NCBI GenBank assembly: GCA_963748075.1
Contig: CAVVHQ010000049.1
Span: 1 to 64,000, forward strand
DNA from: VRUE01 sp963748075
GTDB taxonomy: Bacteria; Actinomycetota; Thermoleophilia; Solirubrobacterales; 70-9
DNA: 64,000 nt
Reading direction: 5' to 3'
Part shown: piece after piece, positions 40,296-48,284 of the stretch
Layout: the number at the start of each line of letters is the position of its first letter
Numbering within the stretch: position 1 is the stretch's first letter
Program-made: the position numbers and the translations under genes
Notes under the pieces: generated by a model
The model's database searches: none
What the model saw: only the letters and a program-made list of their open reading frames with translations
What the model was told of the DNA's origin: nothing

Positions 40296-42379
40296 CCGCG
40301 CGGGGCGCCCTATTCAGGCTATTCCGGAACAAAGCGCCCCGCGCGGGAGTGGCTAGCATTGCGGCGCTGCTCGTCCTCGCTGCGGCGGCGAGCGCCGCCC
40401 CGCCACCCCCCGCGAACCTCGAAGTCCAGGGCGGCGAGGACGGCTGGCGCCCCGACCGCGCCTTCCGCCTGCGCTGGCGCAACCCGGCCGGCGTCGCCGC
40501 CGTCCGCTACCGGGTCCGCGACCCGCTCGGCGCGGTCGCGGTCGCAACGCACCGGCTCGGCTGGGCGGCGACGGAAGCCGCCGTCGAGGTCCCCGCCTTG
40601 CCCGGCGCCTACACGGCGGCGGTCTGGCTCGAGGACGCAAGCGGCGCGCAGGGAAGCGGCGCCACGGCGAAGCTGCGCTTCGACGACGCCCGCCCCGGGG
40701 CGACCGCGCCGATTCCGGCCGCTGCCTGGATCGGCCGCACCGCCTTCCCGTTCACGGTCCGCCTCGAACGCCCCGGCGGCCAGCCGCCGCTCTCCGGCAT
40801 CCGGGGCTATGCCGTCTCGCTCGGCGCGGCGCCGGGCGCCGATCCCTGCGCAGCGCCGGACCGCTGCACCGAAGCGGAGACCGACCTGCACGGCGGCAAC
40901 GACTCGCTCTCGATCGCCGAGCTGCCCGAGGGGACGAGCTACGTCCACGCGGTGGCGGTCTCCGGCGCCGGAATGAGGTCGGCGGGGATCGGCAGGGCGG
41001 TGCTCCGGGTCGACAAGACCGACCCGGTCACTCGGCTGGCGGGCGCCCCGCCCGGCTGGACGAACCGAGCGGTGGCGCTCGCGGCGAGCGCGACCGACGC
41101 CGGCTCGGGGATGGAGCCGGAGGCCGACGGCGCGACGCCGTTCACGGCGATCCGGGTCGACGGCGGGACGCCGGTGGTCGCCACCGGCGAGCTCGTCGCC
41201 ACCGCCCTGATCGCCGAGGGAGACCACGCGGTCGCCTACTACGCCCGCGACCGTGCCGGCAACCTCGATGACGGCGGCAGCAGCAACGGCATGCCCAACC
41301 GGCGGCCGCGGACCGCTCGGGTGCGGATCGACCGCACGTCGCCGAGCGTCTCCTTCGCCAACGCGCAGGACCCGCTCGACCCGGAGCTGATCCACGCTCG
41401 GGTCGCCGACGGGCTCTCCGGCCCGGACCCGCAGCGGGGCTGGATCGGCCTGCGCCGGGCGGGCTCGGGCGATCCGTTCGCGCCGCTGCCCGAGCTGCCG
41501 GCGCCGGCTGGCGAGCTGCGCGCCCGCTGGGACTCGGACGCCCACCCGAGCGGCGACTACGAATTCCAGGCGACCGGCTACGACCTGGCCGGCAACGCGA
41601 CCGTGACGACCCGGAAGGCGAACGGCATGACGATGACCCTCTCCAACCCGCTGAAGACGAGGACGACCCTGCGCGCCGCCTTCGGCGGCCGGGCGCTTCA
41701 CCGCTGGCGCTGCTCGCGGCGCCGCGGCCGCCGCCGCTGCCGGCGCCAGGTGATCAGGCGGCTGAGCCTGCGGCCCGCGAAGCGGACCGTCCCCTACGGA
41801 CGCGGGGTCCTGCTGAGCGGTCGCCTCGGAAACGGCGCCGGCTCGCCGCTGGGCGGGCGCCGGCCTGTGCGGGTCGTCGAGACCTTCGCCGGCGACCGCG
41901 GTCCGGGGGTGCGGCAGTCGACCGCGTGGACAGATCCGGGCGGAGCCTTCGTCGTCCGCCTGCCCCCCGGCCCGAGCCGCGAGGTGACGGTGGCCTTCGA
42001 CGGCTCGCCGACGCTCTCCCGCTCGGCCAGCCGCCGGCTCAGCCTCGAGGTGCGAAGCGCCGTCCGGCTGCACGCGTCCTCGCCGGTTGCGCGGATCGGC
42101 GGAGCGCCCCTGGTCTTCCGCGGCCGGGTCGCCGCGGCGCCGGGGATGATCCCGCCCGGGGGCAAGTCGGTGCAGCTCCAGTTCCGCCTGCCGGGCCTCG
42201 CCTGGAGCGAGTTCCGGACGATCAAGACCGACCGCCGCGGCCGCTTCCGCTACGCGTACCGGTTCAGCGACGACGACAGTCGCGGCGCCCGCTTCCAGTT
42301 CCGCGCCTGGGTCCCCGCGCAGGACGACTGGCCCTACGAGCCCGCGAGCTCGACCCCGGTGCTCGTACGCGGGGCCTGA
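40292..42379 (+). CDS. Large secreted multi-domain protein
   Basis: This 695-residue protein has a signal peptide (GVASIAALLVLAAAASAAPP). Several Ig/fibronectin-like stretches follow (VRYRVRDPLGAVAVATHRLG; GWTNRAVALAASATDAGSGM; DHAVAYYARDRAGNLDDGG; YEFQATGYDLAGNATVTTRK). A basic linker (WRCSRRRGRRRCRRQ) and two beta-domains (LSLRPAKRTVPYGRGVLLSG; VARIGGAPLVFRGRVAAAPG) complete it. No catalytic site is seen. The GTG start overlaps the sigma-factor stop (GTGA). It may be an extracellular sensor or adhesin controlled by that factor. Confidence 0.7.
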   Translation: MTARGALFRLFRNKAPRAGVASIAALLVLAAAASAAPPPPANLEVQGGEDGWRPDRAFRLRWRNPAGVAAVRYRVRDPLGAVAVATHRLGWAATEAAVEVPALPGAYTAAVWLEDASGAQGSGATAKLRFDDARPGATAPIPAAAWIGRTAFPFTVRLERPGGQPPLSGIRGYAVSLGAAPGADPCAAPDRCTEAETDLHGGNDSLSIAELPEGTSYVHAVAVSGAGMRSAGIGRAVLRVDKTDPVTRLAGAPPGWTNRAVALAASATDAGSGMEPEADGATPFTAIRVDGGTPVVATGELVATALIAEGDHAVAYYARDRAGNLDDGGSSNGMPNRRPRTARVRIDRTSPSVSFANAQDPLDPELIHARVADGLSGPDPQRGWIGLRRAGSGDPFAPLPELPAPAGELRARWDSDAHPSGDYEFQATGYDLAGNATVTTRKANGMTMTLSNPLKTRTTLRAAFGGRALHRWRCSRRRGRRRCRRQVIRRLSLRPAKRTVPYGRGVLLSGRLGNGAGSPLGGRRPVRVVETFAGDRGPGVRQSTAWTDPGGAFVVRLPPGPSREVTVAFDGSPTLSRSASRRLSLEVRSAVRLHASSPVARIGGAPLVFRGRVAAAPGMIPPGGKSVQLQFRLPGLAWSEFRTIKTDRRGRFRYAYRFSDDDSRGARFQFRAWVPAQDDWPYEPASSTPVLVRGA

Positions 42380-42409
42380 GGGGTAGGACGGCCTCAGAGC
42401 TGGGCTTTG

Positions 42410-42522
42410 GGACCCATCCCGGTAGGGGTGGAACGTCTTGTACTTTTTCCGCGGAGAGGCTCGCGGACAACTGACAACTGCCTTCGGAAGAAGTTAAGTG
42501 GAACCCCTACCGGGATCGGTCC
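42410..42522. repeat. 113-bp inverted-end element D, copy D1
   Basis: The left end is GGACCCATCCCGGTAGGGGT followed by GGAACGTCTTGTACTTTTTC. The right end is the inverse of GGACCGATCCCGGTAGGGGT followed by TCCACTTAAC. The centre differs from copy D2 (53194-53306), which lies in opposite orientation and is also 113 bp. Both sit between convergent genes, flush with a stop codon. It may be a non-autonomous mobile element now used as a terminator. Confidence 0.75.
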
Positions 42523-42927
42523 TTAGCGCAGCGTGGCGACCCGGTCGCCGACCTGGTCGACCAGCTGCTGGGCGCGCGAGGTCTGCTCCTCGAGGGCCAT
42601 GCGGACGCGCTGCTCGGTCCTCTTGCGGGTCCGGCGCGCTTCGGTGGTCGCCTTGCGGCGGGCCGAGGCGCCGCGGCGCTCGGTCCGTTTCGCGCTGCGG
42701 CGAAGCCGGGTGCGGTAGGACCTCAGCTGCCGGCCGGCGGCGGTCCGGCCGGCGAACGGCTCGACCAGCTCGGCGACGCGGTCGCTCACCTCGAGCACCG
42801 CGCCGACCGGCAGGTCGACGGCGCTTTCGGCGACCGAGCGGGCGTGCTCGGCGCGAGACGGGGCGGGGGCGGCTTTCGGCTGGGCAGTCGGTTTGGCACC
42901 GCTTGCTTTGCTGCTCTGGGTGGGCAT
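42523..42927 (-). CDS. Basic helical (phasin- or histone-like) protein with SOS boxes upstream
   Basis: This protein of about 134 residues has an Ala/Pro/Lys-rich start, a helix with AEHARSVAESAVDLPVGAVL, EVSDRVAELVEPFAG, and a strongly basic middle (SYRTRLRRSAKRTERRGASA, RRKATTEARRTRKRTEQR). It ends in LVDQVGDRVATLR. The pattern resembles phasin-like or DNA-binding helical proteins; no family is certain. ATG 42927 is preferred over 42936, because GAAGGG lies nine bases before it. Two GAAC-N4-GTTC sites 60-87 bp upstream suggest LexA control, so the protein may act on DNA after damage. Confidence 0.6.
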   Translation of the reverse strand: MPTQSSKASGAKPTAQPKAAPAPSRAEHARSVAESAVDLPVGAVLEVSDRVAELVEPFAGRTAAGRQLRSYRTRLRRSAKRTERRGASARRKATTEARRTRKRTEQRVRMALEEQTSRAQQLVDQVGDRVATLR

Positions 42928-42986
42928 CGTGTTCATCCCTTCGGGGTATCGAGTGTCTGTCTGGCAGGTGAGCTCGCGAGTCTAGC

Positions 42987-43013
42987 GAACATACGTTCCT
43001 CGAACATCTGTTC
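42987..43013 (-). promoter_or_regulatory. Tandem LexA (SOS) boxes
   Basis: GAACATACGTTC at 42987-42998 and GAACATCTGTTC at 43002-43013 both fit the GAAC-N4-GTTC core of Gram-positive and actinobacterial LexA sites. They are 15 bp apart. They lie upstream of the basic helical protein and downstream of the phosphatase gene, both on the minus strand, so the former is the likely target. Confidence 0.65.
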
Positions 43014-43035
43014 CTAAACTGGCGCCGCTGCGACG

Positions 43036-43842
43036 TTACGCCCGAACCGTCGCGAGCGCCCGCCGCCCGGCTGCGGCGGCGATCGGGTAGCGGGCCTCCA
43101 GGTCGAGACCCGCCTGGCCCAGCGCCAGATCGCCGAAGGCGACGGCACCGCCGGCCTCGCGGACGATCAGCTGCGCAGCGGCGGCGTCAACCGAGCGGCA
43201 GGGCCGCAAGCTGAGCATCGCGTCGAGCCGCCCCGCCGCCACGTAGGCGGCGCTGATCGCGATCGAGCCGATCACCCGCAGCCGGAAGACCCGGCCGGCC
43301 AGCTCCTCCGCCAGCGGCCGCAGCCGGCCCGGCTCGGCCGACTCCACCCCGAGCAGCTCCGGCTTCTCGGTGTCAGCGGCGACCTCGATCGCCTGCCCGT
43401 CCAGGGTCGCACCCACGCCGCGCCTGGCGACGAACTCCTCGCCGGCGCCGAAGTCGTAGACGAAGCCGAACTCGACGTCCTCCATCGAGGGACCGGAGGC
43501 GACGGCGACGCTGAGGCTGTGGGCGGGCAGAGCGCGGCGCGCGTTGAGCGAGCCGTCGATCGGGTCGACCACGACCCTAGCCTCGCCTCCACCTCCGAAG
43601 CCGACCTCGCCTCGCTCCTCGAACACGGCGACGAACCGGGCGCCCGCGGCGGCCAGCTCCTGCAGCTCGGCGAAGGCGGCGTCCTCGCATTCGCGGTCGA
43701 TCGCCAAGGTGCGGTCGCCGCCCCGGCCGACCCCCTCGTAGACGGTGCGCTCGGCACTGCCGGGCGTTCGCTCGAAGATCGTCTCCTGCGCCGCGACGAT
43801 GCGGCGGCAGATCCCCAGCCAATCTGCGGAGAGAACGTCCAT
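43036..43842 (-). CDS. Inositol monophosphatase-family phosphatase
   Basis: This 268-residue phosphatase has metal-site motifs FVAVFEERGEVGFG (Glu) and ARVVVDPIDGSLNARRALPA (Asp-Pro-Ile-Asp-Gly), and a C-terminal CRSVDAAAAQLIVREAGGAV with the third Asp. The family hydrolyses inositol phosphate, fructose-1,6-bisphosphate or related phosphates with Mg. ATG 43842 (MDVLSADWLGICRR) is chosen. It diverges from the helicase gene with a 43-bp gap that must hold both promoters. Confidence 0.83.
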   Translation of the reverse strand: MDVLSADWLGICRRIVAAQETIFERTPGSAERTVYEGVGRGGDRTLAIDRECEDAAFAELQELAAAGARFVAVFEERGEVGFGGGGEARVVVDPIDGSLNARRALPAHSLSVAVASGPSMEDVEFGFVYDFGAGEEFVARRGVGATLDGQAIEVAADTEKPELLGVESAEPGRLRPLAEELAGRVFRLRVIGSIAISAAYVAAGRLDAMLSLRPCRSVDAAAAQLIVREAGGAVAFGDLALGQAGLDLEARYPIAAAAGRRALATVRA

Positions 43843-43885
43843 CGAGCTGATCCTATGGAGGAGGGTCACCCGGTAGCGTTGGACC

Positions 43886-46800
43886 ATGCTCGCCCTCGCC
43901 GAGCCCCAGGAGCGCGTCGTCCGCCACGGCGACGGCCCGCTGCTCCTCGTCGGCGGGGCGGGGACCGGGAAGACCGAGGCGCTGGCCCGCCGCTTGGCGC
44001 GCCTCTCCGCGTCCGGGGTCGAGCCCGAGCGGGTCCTCGTCCTCGCCTCCACCCCCGCCACCGCGCGGCGGCTGCGCGAGCGCGCCGAGGCGCTGCTCGG
44101 CGACGCCTACGCGGAGCTCTGGATCGGCACCTGGGAGACGCTCGGCGAGCGACTGCTGCGCGAGCAGGCGACCGCCGCCGGCCTTGATCCCTTCTTCGAC
44201 GTCCTCGGGCCGGCCGAGCGCCTCGCGATGCTGCTCGACCGCCTCGACGACCTCCCTCTCCGCCACCACGACATCCGCGGCAACCCGGCCGGCCTGCTGG
44301 CCAGCCTGCTGGAGCGGATAGACGAGTTGAAGGCCGGATCCGAGCCGGCCGACCCGGACCTGGCCGAGCTGGTCGCAGCCCACGACAAGATCCTCGCCTC
44401 GGCCTGCTCCCTCGACCGCGGCGACGTCTTCCTCACCCTCAACAGGCTCCTCGACGACCGCCCGGACATCCGCGCCGGGATCGCCTCCCGCTTCACCCAC
44501 GTCATGGTCGACGAGCTGGAGGACACGACCCCAGCTCAACGATCCATCCTCGCGGCTCTGGCGCAGGAGAATACGAACCAGCTCTTCGCCCTGGAGGCGA
44601 CGCTCGGGGAACCTGACGCCTCTCCCGCGGGTGGTGTCGGGGTGGGGGTGCCCTCCCGGGCGCGGCGTCCTGTTCTTCGCCCCGCCAACTCAGCGAGCGG
44701 CGCGACCGTCGCCTGGCGAAGAACCCAGCGACAGGGAGCGACACCCCCTCCCCGGCGACAGGACCCGCGGGCCTACCGCGCATGGTCCCTTACCGTCCAC
44801 CCCAACACCGAAGTCATCGAGCTCACCAGCCAGTTCCGCGACCCGCCGGTGCGATTTTGGAGGTGCGCCAACGAGCGCGCGCAGGCGCAGGCGGTGGCCC
44901 GAGAGGCAGAGCACCTGATCGCGCAGGGGATCGATCCGGAGCAGATCTGCGTCGTCGTCGACGACCCGGCGGCGCAGGGCGGGACGGTGGCCGCGGCGAT
45001 GGAGGAGCGCGGCATCCCCTTCCACCTCTGCGGCCCCGCCGCCCTCTTCCAGCGGCCCGAGGTGCGCGACGCAATCGCCTGGCTGCGGGTGCTCGCCGAC
45101 CCTGCCGACTCGGCGGCCGCGGCGAGGGCCCTGACCCGGCCGCCGATCGAGCTGCGCTCCGCCGACCTCGCCCGCCTGGCGACGATCTCCCGCCGCCGCA
45201 AGCTCGACATGGTCTCCGCCTGCGAGGCGGCCATGGAGAGTCCGCAGATCCCACCCGAGGCTCGGGAGCGGATCCAGGCCTTCCTGAAGCTCTACGGGGC
45301 GGCCTCGGCGGCGCTCGAGGAGCGGCGCGCCGACGTCTTCGTGCGCCGCCTGATCGAGGCGGTCGGGCTGCGCCGGCAGCGCCTGTTCGCCGCGCAGCCC
45401 GAGGTCGCGGAGCGGCTGCTCGGCCTCGCCCGGCTGGCCGAGCTGGCCGCCGCCTGGGCGCGGCGCGAGCCGCACGGGTCGACCCGCGACTTCATCCGCC
45501 ACCTGAGCGCGGTCGCCGACGCCGGCGTCGAGCCGGCCGGGATCGCCACGCCGCCTGCGCCCGGGGCGGTGCGTGTGCTGGGCCGCGAGGCGGTGAAGGG
45601 GATGGAGTTCGACCACGTCTTCGTGCTCGGGCTGGAGCGGGGGGCCGCCGCCGAGCGGATCGGCCGCCCGGCGCGGTCGGGCCTGGTGCTCGCCCGGGTC
45701 GAGCGCGACGAGGCGGGCGACGCGCGCCCCTCCGAGGCCTACGCGGAGGCGCTGGCGGCGGCGGGAGGCGAGGAGGAAGCCCACCAGGAGGAGCTGTTCG
45801 GCCCGGCCGAGGGCCTGCACGCGACCTACCGGATGCTGCGCGAGGAGGTGCTGGAGGCGTCCTGGAAGGCGGGCCGGGAGCTGTCGGAGCCGCGGCTCGA
45901 CACCGCGGTCGACGTCAACCGGGCGATCGCCCGCTACCTCGAGCTGTTGAAGCTGGCGGCGCTCGCCCAGCGGCCGGGCGACGAGGCGACGGTGGAGGCG
46001 ATCGAGGCGGTCAACGGTCTGCTGCGCCAGGTCGCGACGCCGGAGCAGCAGGCGGAGCTGGACGCTTCCTCGCTCGACGCCTACTTGCTCGATTCCGAGC
46101 GCGAGGGGGAGGCCCGCCGCGGGCTGATCGCGGCCCGCCGGGAGCCCTCGCTGGAGGGGTTCCTGCCGCGGCGCGGCGACGGAGCGCTGAGCCTCTCCGC
46201 CTCAGACCTCGACCTCTACCTGACCTGCCCGCTGAAGTACAAGTTCGCGCGCGTCTTCGGCATCCCACAGCAGCCGACGATCAACCAGCGATTCGGCATC
46301 CTGATCCACAACGTGCTCGAGCGCTTCCACAAGGAGGACGCGAGCGCCGCTGCGGAGGAGGGCTTGCAGCGCCTCATGGATCTGTTCGAGGCCGGCTGGC
46401 GCCGCACCGGCTTCGGCTCCAGCGACGACGAGCTCCAGTTCCGCGACCGGGCCCGGGAGGCGATGCGCCTTTACTGGGAGCGGGAGCGCGAAGCCGACGG
46501 CGAGCCGGTCTGGCTGGAGCGCAAGTTCGACGTGCGGATCGGCGAGCACCACGTGCGCGGCCGGGTCGACCGGGTCGACCGCCTGCCGGGCGGCGGCTAC
46601 GAGCTAATCGACTACAAGACCGGCGAGCGCAAGAGCGAGGCCGACCTGGAGAGCGATCTGCAGCTGGCCCTCTACCGGCTCGCCGCCCGCCAGGCCTGGG
46701 ACCTGGAGGCGGGGACCGGCAGCTACTACTACGTGCTCGACGCCGAGAAGGTCGCCGCGCCGGTCAGGCCCGACGACGCCGAGCGGGTCGAGCGGACCGT

Positions 46801-46909
46801 CCTCGGGGTCGGCGAGGGCGTCCTCGGCCAGGACTTCGAGCCGCGGCCTTCGCCGACCGTCTGCGGCTGGTGCGACTACCGCCTCGTCTGCCCGGCAGCC
46901 GAGGGTTGA
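43886..46909 (+). CDS. UvrD-like helicase with RecB-type nuclease (AdnA/B-like)
   Basis: This 1007-residue protein has Walker A (LVGGAGTGKTEALARRLARL), IGTWETLGERLL, and a Walker B-like VMVDELEDTTPAQR (DELED instead of DEFQD). The C-terminal nuclease has SASDLDLYLTCPLKYKFARV, VDRVDRLPGGGYELIDYKTG and CGWCDYRLVCPAAEG; the four cysteines would hold an iron-sulfur cluster. This is the AdnA/AddB plan for double-strand break resection. No second subunit is adjacent. Palindrome A6 is translated at residues about 247-296. It sits where motif III (G-D-P-D-Q-S) would run, splitting LGEPDAS from AYRAW. Confidence 0.82.
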   Translation: MLALAEPQERVVRHGDGPLLLVGGAGTGKTEALARRLARLSASGVEPERVLVLASTPATARRLRERAEALLGDAYAELWIGTWETLGERLLREQATAAGLDPFFDVLGPAERLAMLLDRLDDLPLRHHDIRGNPAGLLASLLERIDELKAGSEPADPDLAELVAAHDKILASACSLDRGDVFLTLNRLLDDRPDIRAGIASRFTHVMVDELEDTTPAQRSILAALAQENTNQLFALEATLGEPDASPAGGVGVGVPSRARRPVLRPANSASGATVAWRRTQRQGATPPPRRQDPRAYRAWSLTVHPNTEVIELTSQFRDPPVRFWRCANERAQAQAVAREAEHLIAQGIDPEQICVVVDDPAAQGGTVAAAMEERGIPFHLCGPAALFQRPEVRDAIAWLRVLADPADSAAAARALTRPPIELRSADLARLATISRRRKLDMVSACEAAMESPQIPPEARERIQAFLKLYGAASAALEERRADVFVRRLIEAVGLRRQRLFAAQPEVAERLLGLARLAELAAAWARREPHGSTRDFIRHLSAVADAGVEPAGIATPPAPGAVRVLGREAVKGMEFDHVFVLGLERGAAAERIGRPARSGLVLARVERDEAGDARPSEAYAEALAAAGGEEEAHQEELFGPAEGLHATYRMLREEVLEASWKAGRELSEPRLDTAVDVNRAIARYLELLKLAALAQRPGDEATVEAIEAVNGLLRQVATPEQQAELDASSLDAYLLDSEREGEARRGLIAARREPSLEGFLPRRGDGALSLSASDLDLYLTCPLKYKFARVFGIPQQPTINQRFGILIHNVLERFHKEDASAAAEEGLQRLMDLFEAGWRRTGFGSSDDELQFRDRAREAMRLYWEREREADGEPVWLERKFDVRIGEHHVRGRVDRVDRLPGGGYELIDYKTGERKSEADLESDLQLALYRLAARQAWDLEAGTGSYYYVLDAEKVAAPVRPDDAERVERTVLGVGEGVLGQDFEPRPSPTVCGWCDYRLVCPAAEG
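44624..44771 (-). repeat. In-frame palindromic repeat A, copy A6 (inside helicase)
   Basis: Inverted copy with ends CCCGCGGGTGGTGTCG and CGACAGGACCCGCGGG. Inner arms are GTTCTTCGCC / GGCGAAGAAC and GGGGGTG / CACCCCC. The surrounding helicase frame stays open through it, encoding a Gly/Arg/Pro-rich segment of about 50 residues. It shares GCGGCGTCCTsTTCyTCGCC with A3. Confidence 0.8.
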
Positions 46910-46922
46910 GCGGCATGGACCG

Positions 46923-47798
46923 CTAGTTCTGCTCGCCGCGCCTCTGCTGCAGGAAGTGCTGGAACTCGCGGGCGATCGTGTCCGCCGATGGCAAGTCGCC
47001 ACCGTCGCCGCCGAGCTGCTCCGCCTGCTCGGCCTCGATCCTCTCGACCAGCTCGGCGATCTCCGGGTTGGCGGCAATGGCACGGCCGATCTGCTCTTCG
47101 TAGCTGGCGGTCTCCTCCTCCAGCTCGGCGGCGTCGACCGCGATCCCGGTGAGGCCCTCCAGCCGCCGCAGCAGGGCCAGCGCCGCCTTCGGGTTGGGCA
47201 CTGCGGCGACGTAGTGGGGCACCGCCGCCCAGAGCGAGGCCGAGGTGATGCCGATGCTGCGGCAGCAGTCGTGCACGACCCCGACGATGCCGGTCGGGCC
47301 CTCGTAGCTGGAGCGCTGCAGGTCGAGCTCCTCGACCAGCTGCTGGTCGGAGGCGAGGCCGGTGATCGGCACCGGCAGGGTGTGGGAGACCTCGGCAACC
47401 AGCGCTCCCAGGGTGATCACCATCTCCACTCCGAGCGCGTCGGCGGCGGTGGCGATCGCCTCCGAGAACGTGCGCCAGCGCAGGTTGGGCTCGGTGCCGT
47501 CGAAGAGGACGAGGTCGCGCTCGGCACCGGGGACGCGGACCGCGATCAGGTCGTTCTGCGGCCAGTCGATGCGGCGGGTCTGGCCCTCGGTGAGGACGAT
47601 CGTCGGCCGAGTGGCCTGGAAGTCGAAGTACTCCTCGGGGTCGACGTCGGCGATCGGCTCGGCGTCGAACGAGTCGGCCACGGTCGCCAGAGCGGTCGAG
47701 GCGGCGCCGGCGGCGTCGTTCCAGCCGCGGAAGGCGCAGACCAGCACCGGAGAGCGCAGCTGCGGCAGATCAGCGTGCCAGCTGAGCGAGGAATCCAC
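46923..47798 (-). CDS. PAC2-family protein
   Basis: This 291-residue protein has the PAC2 fold signature: LRSPVLVCAFRGWNDAAGAA, FFDFQATRP-like YFDFQATRPTIVL, DLVLFDGTEPNLRW, LGALVAEVSHTLPVPITGLA, and EGPTGIVGVVHDCCRSIGIT, SASLWAAVPHYVAA. Family members are relatives of proteasome assembly chaperones, often found in actinobacteria. A helical acidic C-terminus follows (IAELVERIEAEQAEQLGGDG). It converges with the helicase gene. Its role is unknown, but interaction with other proteins is likely. Confidence 0.85.
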   Translation of the reverse strand: MDSSLSWHADLPQLRSPVLVCAFRGWNDAAGAASTALATVADSFDAEPIADVDPEEYFDFQATRPTIVLTEGQTRRIDWPQNDLIAVRVPGAERDLVLFDGTEPNLRWRTFSEAIATAADALGVEMVITLGALVAEVSHTLPVPITGLASDQQLVEELDLQRSSYEGPTGIVGVVHDCCRSIGITSASLWAAVPHYVAAVPNPKAALALLRRLEGLTGIAVDAAELEEETASYEEQIGRAIAANPEIAELVERIEAEQAEQLGGDGGDLPSADTIAREFQHFLQQRRGEQN

Positions 47799-47821
47799 GC
47801 TTTTGAGCGTAGACCATGTGC

Positions 47822-48196
47822 CTAGTCCGGCTCCCGCCGCAGGGCGCGGCGGATCAGCTCGTAGGAGATGAACAAGACCAGCGCGGCGAAGGACAGCTCC
47901 AGCGCCCGCTGAGGGATCTCGTTGGCGGCGGCGACCCCGACCAGGACGCCGAGCGGTGAGAGGACGCCGATCAGCGCGGCGTCGCGCAGGTTGAGGTTGC
48001 CGTAGGCGTTCTGGCGAGCCGCCCCGACCAGGGCAACGACGACGATCATCAGCAGCGAGGTCGACTCGCCCTCGACCTGCGAGAGGCCGAGGAAGACGGT
48101 CAGCGCGGGAACGAACAGGACCCCTCCGCCGACCCCGACCAGCCCGCCGGCGAGGCCGCCGACGATCGCGATCAGCGCCGCCAGCAGCTCATCCAT
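47822..48196 (-). CDS. Half-length TauE/SafE-like permease (1)
   Basis: This 124-residue membrane protein has about four hydrophobic segments (ALIAIVGGLAGGLVGVGGG, LLMIVVVALVGAARQNAYGN, ALIGVLSPLGVLVGVAAANE and LSFAALVLFISYELI). The GGxVGVGGGVLFVP motif and the NxRxxxxIGxxxxxGVLVG region are those of TauE/SafE anion exporters. The usual protein is about 250 residues with two such repeats; this is one repeat. A second half lies 84 bp upstream on the same strand, so a heteromeric transporter is likely. ATG 48196 overlaps the end of a leader ORF in repeat F3. Confidence 0.8.
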   Translation of the reverse strand: MDELLAALIAIVGGLAGGLVGVGGGVLFVPALTVFLGLSQVEGESTSLLMIVVVALVGAARQNAYGNLNLRDAALIGVLSPLGVLVGVAAANEIPQRALELSFAALVLFISYELIRRALRREPD

Positions 48197-48284
48197 CGCT
48201 TGCCCGCTCCAGGCGCCACAAGTGTTCGCGCTTCGCTCGCTGCGCGAAGAGCCAGAGATGCACGCCTGCTCGCTCCGCGTTCAT
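48189..48284 (-). CDS. Leader ORF of repeat F3 (31 codons)
   Basis: The ATG at 48284 overlaps the TGA of the upstream TauE half (ATGA). Its own TGA at 48189-48191 lies just inside the next TauE half. The peptide begins MNAERAGVHLW and contains QRAKREHL. The gapless chain of overlaps suggests translational coupling across three frames. Expression is unproven. Confidence 0.4.
   Translation of the reverse strand: MNAERAGVHLWLFAQRAKREHLWRLERASDG
48221..48284 (-). repeat. Leader repeat F, copy 3 (between TauE halves)
   Basis: Minus-strand copy: ATGAACGCGGAGCGAGCAGG, CGTGCATCTCTGGCTC, then CAGCGAGCGAAGCGCGAA. It is similar to copies before the phosphotransferase, pccB and ileS, and lies between two coupled transporter halves. 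Confidence 0.6.
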
